Of a DNA stretch of 13,966 nt, positions 1 through 6,697 are shown in pieces (position 1 is the first letter of the stretch; every line of letters begins with the position of its first letter). Location: the NCBI RefSeq assembly GCF_958350005.1, contig NZ_CATWFF010000038.1:1-13966 (forward strand). The letters are read 5' to 3'. The DNA is from an uncultured Megasphaera sp. (lineage in GTDB: Bacteria; Bacillota; Negativicutes; Veillonellales; Megasphaeraceae). The position numbers and the translations under genes are program-made. The notes beneath the pieces are model-generated. The model searched no databases and had not been told where the DNA came from. It saw only the letters and a program-made list of their open reading frames with translations.

Positions 1-61
1 GGTATGTTCTTCATAATAAAAGGGTATAAGTAGTATATACGTATAAAGGAGCGATACTGTA

Positions 62-2053
62 ATGAAGACAATTGACACGACTTGTGTAAATGCGATTCGC
101 GTGCTTTCGGCAGATGCTATTGAAAAGGCCAATTCCGGCCATCCCGGTCTGCCTCTGGGCGCGGCTCCCATGGCATATGAACTGTGGGCCCATCATATGA
201 AGCACAATGCGAAAAACCCCCAGTGGGTCAATCGGGACCGGTTTATCCTGTCCGGCGGACACGGCTCCATGCTGTTGTATTCGCTGCTCCATTTCTTTGG
301 CTATGGCCTGACAATGGATGATATCAAGCAGTTCCGCCAGGACGGCTCCCGTACGCCGGGCCATCCGGAATACGGTCACACTGTAGGCGTAGAAGCGACG
401 ACAGGCCCCCTGGGTGCCGGCATGTCCATGGCAGTGGGCATGGCTATGGCTGAAGCTCATTTGGCAGCAGTTTTCAACAAGCCGGACTATCCTGTTGTCG
501 ATCATTATACCTTCGCTCTTGGCGGCGATGGCTGCATGATGGAAGGCATTTCGTCAGAAGCTTTTTCCCTGGCCGGCACGCTGGGACTGGACAAGCTGAT
601 TATTCTGTATGACAGCAACGCCATCTCCATTGAAGGCAGTACAGATATTGCCTTTACGGAAAATGTACAGGCCCGTATGGCTGCCTTTGGGTTCCAGACG
701 CTGGAAGTAGCTGATGGTACAGATCTGGATGCCATTGGCAAAGCCATTGAAGCAGCGAAGGCTGATACGACGCGGCCGTCTTTCATTACGATTCATACGC
801 AGATCGGCTATGGATGCCCGGCTAAACAGGGCAAGGCTTCGGCTCATGGCTCGCCGCTGGGAGCAGAAAATATCGTAGCCATGAAGAAGAATCTGGGCTG
901 GCCCAAGCCGGAAGAATCTTTCTATATTCCGGACGAAGTATATGCTCATTATGACGAACTGAGCAAACAGGGAGCTGCTGCAGAAGAAACGTGGAATGCC
1001 CTGTTTGCTGACTATGCGGCAACATATCCGGATATGAAGAAAAAATGGGATGCCTTCCACAGCGCTGTTGACGGCAAGGCTCTTCTTGAAAATGAAGATT
1101 TCTGGGCATACGCCGATAAGCCGCAGGCTACGCGCAGCCTGTCCGGCGTCATGATTAACCGCCTGAAGACGCTGCTGCCGCAGCTCATTGGCGGCAGTGC
1201 TGATTTGGCACCTTCCAATAAAACCTATATGGATGGAGAAGGCGATTTCAGTAAGACTAATTATGGCGGACGAAACCTGCATTTTGGTGTTCGGGAACTG
1301 GCCATGGGCGGCATTACCAATGGCCTGGCTCTTCACGGCGGTGTCCGTCCTTATGCAGGCACATTCTTCGTATTCAGCGATTATATGAAGCCCATGATTC
1401 GCCTGGCTGCACTTATGCAGATTCCAACGACCTATGTCCTCACCCATGACAGCATTGGCGTCGGTGAAGACGGCCCGACTCATGAACCGATTGAACAGCT
1501 GGCCATGCTCCGGGCTACGCCGAATGTGACTGTCTTCCGTCCGGCTGATGCAACGGAAACTGCTGCCGGCTGGTATGTTGCCGTAACGAGTACGAAGACG
1601 CCGACAGCTCTCGTCCTGACTCGACAGAATCTGCCGCAGCTGAAAGGCAGCAGCAAAGACGCTCTGAAAGGCGGCTATATCCTGGCCGATGCAGGCAAGG
1701 CTGTACCAGATGCTATTGTCATTGCCAGCGGCTCAGAAGTCGCTCTGGCTGTGGAAGCCAAAGAACTGCTGGCTAAAGACGGTGTTGACGTGCGTGTCGT
1801 CAGCATGCCGTCAATGGAACTGTTTGAACAGCAGGACGAAGCATATAAAGATCAGGTTCTGCCCAAGACTGTACGGGCCCGTGTCGCTGTAGAAGCTGCT
1901 TCTGATTTCGGCTGGGGAAAATACATTGGCCTCGACGGTGCGACAGTTACCATGGATGGCTTCGGCGCCTCTGCTCCGGCAGGTACGCTGTTCAAAAAAT
2001 TCGGCTTTACGGCAGATCACGTAGCTGACGTAGTTAAACAGGTTGTCAAATAG
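62..2053 (+). CDS. tkt: Transketolase
   Basis: Cytoplasmic thiamine-diphosphate enzyme that moves two-carbon ketol units between sugar phosphates in the non-oxidative pentose phosphate pathway. The 663 residues match the usual full-length, single-chain bacterial enzyme. Visible landmarks in order: SGHPG with His27, His67, GHPE with His101, the TGPLGAG turn at 114-120, the ThDP/metal motif GDG at 155-157 with Asn186, His262 in AHGSPLG, the second-domain segment HFGVRE at 407-412 with Glu412 as the expected catalytic acid, His462 in THDS, and the transketolase signature GEDGPTHEP starting at 468. The C-terminal domain is complete. The ATG is preceded by AAAGGAG at 45-51 with a 10-base gap. The gene seems monocistronic: a strong terminator follows and the next transcript has its own promoter. 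No key residue is missing. The identification is secure. Confidence 0.97.
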   Translation: MKTIDTTCVNAIRVLSADAIEKANSGHPGLPLGAAPMAYELWAHHMKHNAKNPQWVNRDRFILSGGHGSMLLYSLLHFFGYGLTMDDIKQFRQDGSRTPGHPEYGHTVGVEATTGPLGAGMSMAVGMAMAEAHLAAVFNKPDYPVVDHYTFALGGDGCMMEGISSEAFSLAGTLGLDKLIILYDSNAISIEGSTDIAFTENVQARMAAFGFQTLEVADGTDLDAIGKAIEAAKADTTRPSFITIHTQIGYGCPAKQGKASAHGSPLGAENIVAMKKNLGWPKPEESFYIPDEVYAHYDELSKQGAAAEETWNALFADYAATYPDMKKKWDAFHSAVDGKALLENEDFWAYADKPQATRSLSGVMINRLKTLLPQLIGGSADLAPSNKTYMDGEGDFSKTNYGGRNLHFGVRELAMGGITNGLALHGGVRPYAGTFFVFSDYMKPMIRLAALMQIPTTYVLTHDSIGVGEDGPTHEPIEQLAMLRATPNVTVFRPADATETAAGWYVAVTSTKTPTALVLTRQNLPQLKGSSKDALKGGYILADAGKAVPDAIVIASGSEVALAVEAKELLAKDGVDVRVVSMPSMELFEQQDEAYKDQVLPKTVRARVAVEAASDFGWGKYIGLDGATVTMDGFGASAPAGTLFKKFGFTADHVADVVKQVVK

Positions 2054-2080
2054 AATCGTTTTTTAGTACTTGTTTGTTGG

Positions 2081-2121
2081 AAAGGCCTCGCTAATCAGGT
2101 ATAAGCGGGGCCTTTTCTGTT
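2081..2121 (+). terminator. Intrinsic terminator after tkt
   Basis: A 12-bp stem pairs AAAGGCCTCGCT (2081-2092) with AGCGGGGCCTTT (2104-2115), with one G-U pair, around an 11-base loop. A T-rich tail (TTTTCTGTT, 2113-2121) follows. This is a textbook rho-independent terminator 27 bases after the tkt stop codon, and it separates tkt from the RNA gene downstream. Confidence 0.9.
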
Positions 2122-2159
2122 ACAATATAGCATCCTTAACGTCAACGTCCTGTCAAGAC

Positions 2160-2188
2160 TTGATTTTTCTTCTGTATTTCAGTATACT
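2160..2188 (+). promoter_or_regulatory. Sigma70/sigmaA promoter of the 6S RNA
   Basis: A -35 box TTGATT (2160-2165) and a -10 box TATACT (2183-2188) are separated by exactly 17 bases. Transcription would start near 2195, which is where the 5' strand of the RNA's closing stem begins (AAGAG at 2195-2199). The agreement between the predicted start and the fold supports both calls. Confidence 0.75.
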
Positions 2189-2194
2189 AAGGGC

Positions 2195-2382
2195 AAGAGA
2201 AAACCCTACTGTGTGCGTAATATGGTCTCGATGTTTTGAACCAACATCTTTTACATTGGGAGTTCGGACTCTGCACTGTCAGGCAATGCCTTCACTGGAC
2301 TGCCGAGCTTTGCAGGAGAGCACCCACCTGCTCAGGCAGGCTCAAAACTCGGTTTATAAACGGCATGGTGGGGCTCTTTTCT
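2195..2382 (+). ncRNA. ssrS: 6S RNA (RNA polymerase regulator)
   Basis: Probable 6S RNA, the rod-shaped RNA that mimics an open promoter and sequesters housekeeping RNA polymerase. The length of about 188 nt is typical. The closing stem pairs AAGAG (2195-2199) with CTCTT (2374-2378) and CCCTAC (2204-2209) with GTGGGG (2368-2373), then continues through TGTGT (2210-2214) with GGCAT-G (2363-2367) and, after a bulged G, CG (2216-2217) with CG (2361-2362). The large, weakly paired middle spans about 2218-2259 on one side and 2345-2360 on the other and would be the central bubble. The apical part contains a firm hairpin: CTGCC-GAGC (2300-2308) with GCTC-A-GGCAG (2330-2339). It has its own promoter and its 3' end runs into a U-rich tract. 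In many Firmicutes a 6S gene lies beside rarA, as here. I cannot place the pRNA start site. The function is inferred from fold, length and context, not from a search. Confidence 0.78.
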
Positions 2383-2414
2383 TATGTAATTGTATATAGT
2401 ATTGGCATATATTC

Positions 2415-2438
2415 CGCCGCTAAGATATCTTGGCGGCG
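2415..2438 (+). other. Hairpin in the rarA leader, possible weak terminator
   Basis: CGCCGC (2415-2420) pairs with GCGGCG (2433-2438) around a 12-base loop that itself contains the palindrome AAGATATCTT. TTCTGTTT follows. It lies 33 bases after the end of the proposed 6S RNA and just upstream of the rarA ribosome binding site. It could be a back-up terminator for 6S read-through or simply leader structure. The U tract is broken, so the terminator reading is weak. Confidence 0.35.
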
Positions 2439-2464
2439 TTCTGTTTACGTTAAGGAGCAAACAA

Positions 2465-3781
2465 ATGAACGGAGACGATCTTTTTTCCATGGCTGACGAA
2501 GGACGTCAGTCCTTTGAACCTCTGGCAGTACGGATGCGCCCGCAGACGCTGGATGACGTGTTTGGACAGGACGATGTCGTTGGGCCAGGGACGTTTTTGC
2601 GGGAAATGATTCAGCGCGATACGATTCCGTCACTCCTTCTGTATGGCCCGTCCGGAGTTGGCAAAACGACGCTGGCTCATGTCATTGCCATGGAAACGCA
2701 TAGTTCCTTTGTCCGTCTGAATGCTGTTACGGCAGGTACAGCAGAACTGCGCAAGGTCATTCAGACTGCCAAAGATGATGTTACGATTTATCAGAAACGG
2801 ACGATCTTGTTTATCGACGAAATTCATCGATTTAATAAAGGGCAGCAAGATGTACTTCTGCCGTATGTCGAAGACGGCACGGTTATTTTAATTGGGGCAA
2901 CGACAGAAAATCCCTACTTTGAAGTCAACCGGCCTCTTTTGTCGCGCCTTCGCGTCGTACCGCTGCAGCCATTATCCGAGTCTGCTGTGGCCGCTGTGTT
3001 GTCCCGCGCTCTTTCTGATAAAACAAAGGGCCTGGGCCAACTGCATCTGACCGCGTCAGACGATATATTGCGCACCCTTGCCCGACTGGCTGACGGTGAC
3101 GCCCGGGTGGGACTGAATCTGCTGGAACAGACGGCTATGATGGTGCCAGCTGGCCAGGAGATTACCCATGAATATGTGGAAAAGGCAGCAGGACGGCAGG
3201 TGTATCGCTACGATAAAAAAGGGGACGCCCATTACGATACGGTTTCTGCATTTATCAAAAGTATGCGCGGCTCCGATCCCGATGCGGCGCTTCATTATCT
3301 GGCCCGCATGATTGAAGGCGGGGAACAGCCGTCTTTTATCGCCAGGAGACTGGTTATCTGCGCGGCAGAAGATGTGGGACTGGCAGATCCGCAGGCCCTG
3401 GTAATTGCCAATGCTGCAGCGCAGGCCGTGCAGTTTGTCGGCTGGCCGGAAGGCCGGATTATTTTATCGGAAGCCGTGATTTATGTGGCCTGTGCGCCGA
3501 AGAGCAACAGTGCCTATATGGCTGTAGATGCGGCTATTGCCGATGTGCGCCGCGGCGGCTGCGGCGATATACCGGCATACCTGCAGGACAGCCATTACAG
3601 CGGCGCCGCGGCTTTGGGACACGGAAAGGGATACCAGTATCCTCACAATTTCCCCAATGCCTGGGTACAGCAGACATATCTGCCGGAACCGCTGAAAGAC
3701 CGCCAGTATTACCGGGAACTGTCGTATGGACAGGAAGCGGAAATGGCAGCGCGCTGGCATGAACGCCGCGGCGGCAAGTAA
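2465..3781 (+). CDS. rarA: Replication-associated recombination protein A (RarA/MgsA AAA+ ATPase)
   Basis: AAA+ ATPase related to clamp-loader and RuvB proteins, acting at stalled replication forks and single-strand/double-strand DNA junctions. From the ATG at 2465 the protein has 438 residues, normal for the family. Visible: the N-terminal PLAVRMRPQTLDD segment, Walker A GPSGVGKT (61-68), Walker B LFIDEIH (115-121), sensor 1 GATTENP (144-150), and LLSR with Arg161 as the probable arginine finger. The C-terminal tetramerisation region, including the cysteine-containing ICAAEDVGLADP segment and the GKGYQYPHN motif, is complete. I chose 2465 because AAGGAG (2452-2457) lies 7 bases upstream. The frame stays open back to 2390, but that extension is unlike RarA and runs into the RNA leader. 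The gene is probably expressed by read-through from the 6S promoter or from a weak promoter nearby, and ftsK follows after 20 bases. Confidence 0.95.
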   Translation: MNGDDLFSMADEGRQSFEPLAVRMRPQTLDDVFGQDDVVGPGTFLREMIQRDTIPSLLLYGPSGVGKTTLAHVIAMETHSSFVRLNAVTAGTAELRKVIQTAKDDVTIYQKRTILFIDEIHRFNKGQQDVLLPYVEDGTVILIGATTENPYFEVNRPLLSRLRVVPLQPLSESAVAAVLSRALSDKTKGLGQLHLTASDDILRTLARLADGDARVGLNLLEQTAMMVPAGQEITHEYVEKAAGRQVYRYDKKGDAHYDTVSAFIKSMRGSDPDAALHYLARMIEGGEQPSFIARRLVICAAEDVGLADPQALVIANAAAQAVQFVGWPEGRIILSEAVIYVACAPKSNSAYMAVDAAIADVRRGGCGDIPAYLQDSHYSGAAALGHGKGYQYPHNFPNAWVQQTYLPEPLKDRQYYRELSYGQEAEMAARWHERRGGK

Positions 3782-3801
3782 ATAACAGAAGGTGAATACA
3801 T

Positions 3802-6222
3802 TTGGCACAACAACGTACGCGTAAGACGGCGAAACCGGCGGCTTTGCGAAAAAAAAGGAAGACGTCTCAGGCAGGGCCGTCGCTTCTGAAATTTGAAATT
3901 ATTGGATTATGCTGTATCTTTTTCGGTATTTTTTCCACTCTTGGCATTGTAGGCGTCGATACGGGCAGCATAGGCCATGGTCTGGACAGTATTCTGTCTT
4001 ATGGATTTGGCATGGGCCGCATTGTCGTATCCCTTACATTCCTCGTAGCCGGGCTTCGGTATATTGTACAGCGCCGGGCCTGGCCCTTTACGCGCAGCTG
4101 GCTGGGCGGATGCTGGGGATATATTCTGCTGCTCACAGGCATTCATCTCGTATTTATTCCCAGCGGCACAGAGTTCATGCCCTTAAGTCTGAGCCTGGGC
4201 GGCGGCCTTTTCGGTGCTGTCATCGCCTCGATCCTGCGGGAGTGGTTTGGCCTGTACGGCGCCGATCTCGTATGGGTAGGTTCCGCTGCTGTAACCGTGC
4301 TGATCTGGAAGCAGTGGTCCATTTCACAGCCTGTGGCCAAGGCGTCTGTAAAGGCTTCAGAAGAAGTTACCAAAATGTCCGATAAAGCCGTAGAAGGCCT
4401 GCAGGGCGCTTCGGCAGCGATTAAAGAATGGCATCGTCCCCGTATTTTTGATTTACAGAAAGAAGGAGAGCAGGAACATCAAAAAAGTACGCCTTTGCCC
4501 CCTGAACATGCCAATGCAGGTGCAATTGCTCCGGCTCCTGCCGATCTGCCGGAAGAAGAAAGGGAAGAACCGGCCCGGTATACGCCAGTGTATACGGAAG
4601 ATCAGGAACCGCTGACAGATCAGGATATTGATGCCATGGCTGAAGAAGAACCGGAAGTTTCGGAACATACAGCTCCGGCCGGAGCCGTTCAGGATGTACT
4701 GGAAGAAGAAATGGCCCATTTAAAGCCCGTAGAAGTTGAACCTGTAGCTGCAGCTGCCGATATGGGGCCGACCGGTGCCAGTGCTGTGCCCAAGGCCAGA
4801 GGAGAAAGTACGTACCGCCTGCCGCCGATGAGCATCTTGCATCACGGAAAAGAACAGAGCGGCGGCGTCAGCGATGAAGTGCGCCACAATGCCCGGATTC
4901 TGCAGGAAACGCTGCAGAGTTTCAATATTGATGCCAAAATCCTGAATGCCAGCCAGGGCCCGGCTGTTACGCGGTATGAAATTGAACCGGCTGCAGGTGT
5001 CAAAGTAAGCAAAATCGTTCATCTCGCCGATGATCTGGCTCTGAAGCTGGCGGCGACGGATATCCGCATTGAAGCGCCCATTCCCGGCAAAGCTGCTGTC
5101 GGCATTGAAGTGCCAAACCAGAAACTGGCCGGCGTCATGCTGCGGGATGTTCTGGATACGGAAGCTTTCCGGCGGGCTACTGGCGGCGTACCGGTTAGTC
5201 TGGGGAAGGATATTGCCGGCAATCCCGTCATTGCAGACCTGACCAAGATGCCTCATCTTCTCGTCGCCGGCTCTACCGGTTCCGGCAAAAGTGTATGCAT
5301 TAATACTTTTATTGCCAGCATTTTGTTTAAACAGCGGCCAGAAGACGTAAAGATGATCCTCATTGACCCCAAGGTAGTAGAGCTGTCTAATTACAACGGT
5401 CTTCCTCATTTGCTGACGCCTGTCGTCACAGATCCGAAGAAAGCAGCCAGCGTACTGCGCTGGGCTGTTCGGGAAATGGATGACCGGTATAAACGATTTG
5501 CCCTTACGAAGACCCGTGATATTGGCCGGTACAACGAAACTCATCCGGAAGACGCCATGCCCTTTGTCGTTATTATTATTGATGAATTAGCTGATTTGAT
5601 GATGGTAGCTTCCAATGACGTAGAAGAATCGATTTGCCGGCTGGCGCAGAAGGCCCGGGCTTGCGGCATGCACCTCGTCCTGGCAACGCAGCGGCCGTCT
5701 GTCGATGTCCTGACGGGGCTGATCAAAGCCAATGTGCCGAGCCGCATCGCTTTTGCCGTATCCAGCCAGGTAGATTCGCGGACCATTTTGGATATGGCCG
5801 GTGCTGAACGGCTTATTGGCAAAGGTGACATGCTGTATTATCCCATGGGTGCATCCAAGCCCCTGCGCGTACAGGGCGCCTTTATTTCCGACAGTGAAAT
5901 TGACGAAATGGTGGAATTTATCAAGGCCCAGGGAGCACCGCAGTACGATGAATCTGTACAAAAGGCCCAGTCTGACGGAGACAATGGCGGAATAGACTTT
6001 TTTGAAGATGAATTGATGAGTCAGGCCATCGACATGGTTTTGGAAACAGGACAGGCATCGGCGTCCATGCTCCAGCGGCGGTTCCGTATCGGCTATACGC
6101 GGGCAGCCCGGCTGGTCGATACGATGGAAGCCATGGGAATTGTAGGCGCCAATAATGGCAGCAAGGCCCGGGAAATTCTCATGACTGCCGATGAGGTACA
6201 GCAAAAGTATTTCAATGTATAA
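3802..6222 (+). CDS. ftsK: DNA translocase FtsK/SpoIIIE
   Basis: Membrane-anchored, septum-located DNA pump that clears chromosome DNA from the closing septum and, in FtsK systems, activates XerCD at dif. The 806 residues show the full architecture. A basic N-terminus is followed by a membrane domain of about four to five hydrophobic segments (roughly 30-170). A Glu/Pro-rich linker spans about 205-340. The RecA-like motor has Walker A GSTGSGKS (490-497) and Walker B VVIIIDE with Asp594 and Glu595. The C-terminal winged-helix gamma domain (about 735-800, containing RRFRIGYTRAARL) reads polar DNA motifs. The start is a TTG at 3802, supported by AGAAGGTGA (3788-3796). No in-frame ATG lies near it, and a later start would cut into the basic leader and membrane domain. 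The linker is short, closer to SpoIIIE-type proteins than to E. coli FtsK. The gene is probably co-transcribed with rarA. Confidence 0.96.
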   Translation: MAQQRTRKTAKPAALRKKRKTSQAGPSLLKFEIIGLCCIFFGIFSTLGIVGVDTGSIGHGLDSILSYGFGMGRIVVSLTFLVAGLRYIVQRRAWPFTRSWLGGCWGYILLLTGIHLVFIPSGTEFMPLSLSLGGGLFGAVIASILREWFGLYGADLVWVGSAAVTVLIWKQWSISQPVAKASVKASEEVTKMSDKAVEGLQGASAAIKEWHRPRIFDLQKEGEQEHQKSTPLPPEHANAGAIAPAPADLPEEEREEPARYTPVYTEDQEPLTDQDIDAMAEEEPEVSEHTAPAGAVQDVLEEEMAHLKPVEVEPVAAAADMGPTGASAVPKARGESTYRLPPMSILHHGKEQSGGVSDEVRHNARILQETLQSFNIDAKILNASQGPAVTRYEIEPAAGVKVSKIVHLADDLALKLAATDIRIEAPIPGKAAVGIEVPNQKLAGVMLRDVLDTEAFRRATGGVPVSLGKDIAGNPVIADLTKMPHLLVAGSTGSGKSVCINTFIASILFKQRPEDVKMILIDPKVVELSNYNGLPHLLTPVVTDPKKAASVLRWAVREMDDRYKRFALTKTRDIGRYNETHPEDAMPFVVIIIDELADLMMVASNDVEESICRLAQKARACGMHLVLATQRPSVDVLTGLIKANVPSRIAFAVSSQVDSRTILDMAGAERLIGKGDMLYYPMGASKPLRVQGAFISDSEIDEMVEFIKAQGAPQYDESVQKAQSDGDNGGIDFFEDELMSQAIDMVLETGQASASMLQRRFRIGYTRAARLVDTMEAMGIVGANNGSKAREILMTADEVQQKYFNV

Positions 6223-6251
6223 CGGTTCTTTCCCCTTTGCCATATATGTTA

Positions 6252-6257
6252 TATAAT
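6252..6257 (+). promoter_or_regulatory. Candidate -10 box for the rodZ-to-recX operon
   Basis: A perfect TATAAT lies in the AT-rich 70-base gap between ftsK and the next gene, 36 bases before its GTG start. A convincing -35 box is missing: TTTCCC lies at the 17-base spacing. No terminator is visible after ftsK, so the downstream genes may also receive read-through. This is a candidate only. Confidence 0.4.
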
Positions 6258-6292
6258 ATACAATACGAAAGGTGTAAAAGGAGGGAAACAGC

Positions 6293-6688
6293 GTGTCAAC
6301 TGTTGGCGAAATTTTGCGGTCAGAACGAGAACGGCAGGGACGGACACTGCAGGAGGTTTCCGACGCCTTGAATATAAAACCTGCCTATTTATCGGCTATT
6401 GAAGCGGACCGATATGAGGACATTCCCGGCGTAGTTTTTGTAAAGGGATTTATCCGAAATTACGGGGCCGATTTATCCATGGATGGGGCAGCGTTAGTAC
6501 AGGAATATAAACGTACCTTTTCGGGGCGGACGCCGCAGCCGGAAGTGCGCAGTGTTGTGAAAGCAAAGAAGAAGCACATTCTGCGACATAGTGGAAAGAA
6601 AACGATCAGAAAGGGAAAATGGCCGGAAATTACGATTATTGCCGGCGTCGTCATTTTTCTTCTGCTGATTATGTGGATTGTGCTGTAG
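6293..6688 (+). CDS. RodZ-like HTH membrane protein lacking a periplasmic domain
   Basis: A 131-residue protein with two recognisable parts. Residues 3-75 form the RodZ/HTH_25-type helix-turn-helix (GEILRSERERQG, then LNIKPAYLSAIE, and a VVFVKGFIRNY segment). In full RodZ this cytoplasmic domain binds MreB and helps organise the cell-wall elongation machinery. A basic stretch (about 85-109) leads to one hydrophobic helix at 112-131, where the protein stops. Full-length RodZ continues into a periplasmic domain of 100 or more residues, which is absent here. The stop is followed directly by the next gene's ribosome binding site, so there is no sign of a broken remainder. The start is GTG at 6293, strongly supported by AAAAGGAGGG (6276-6285). 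The position after ftsK and upstream of cinA-recA matches the usual rodZ (ymfM) location in Firmicutes. I leave the symbol blank because function without the outer domain is uncertain. Confidence 0.85.
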   Translation: MSTVGEILRSERERQGRTLQEVSDALNIKPAYLSAIEADRYEDIPGVVFVKGFIRNYGADLSMDGAALVQEYKRTFSGRTPQPEVRSVVKAKKKHILRHSGKKTIRKGKWPEITIIAGVVIFLLLIMWIVL

Positions 6689-6697
6689 AGGAGAAGT

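Noticed and set aside
36..45. Palindrome TATACGTATA upstream of tkt, with TATAAG at 25-30 as a possible -10 box
   Set aside because: It is a short AT-rich palindrome without a partner site. No matching -35 box can be judged so close to the window edge, so it is not called as an operator or promoter.
554..1483. Long open frame on the - strand inside tkt (309 codons), and similar ones inside ftsK, rodZ/ygiQ and cinA
   Set aside because: They are antisense to conserved, fully intact genes, have no plausible start signals, and reflect codon bias of the sense strand.
2390..2464. In-frame upstream extension of rarA by 25 codons
   Set aside because: It lacks a ribosome binding site, overlaps the RNA leader, and its hydrophobic sequence is unlike RarA N-termini. 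The ATG at 2465 has AAGGAG at good spacing.
2070..2496. Small open frames on the + strand across the tkt-rarA gap (2070-2399 and 2236-2496)
   Set aside because: They cover the terminator and the 6S RNA, have no ribosome binding sites and show no recognisable protein features.
4414..4821. Glu/Pro/Ala-rich compositionally biased stretch in ftsK
   Set aside because: It is the normal low-complexity linker between the membrane domain and motor of FtsK/SpoIIIE proteins, not an insertion.
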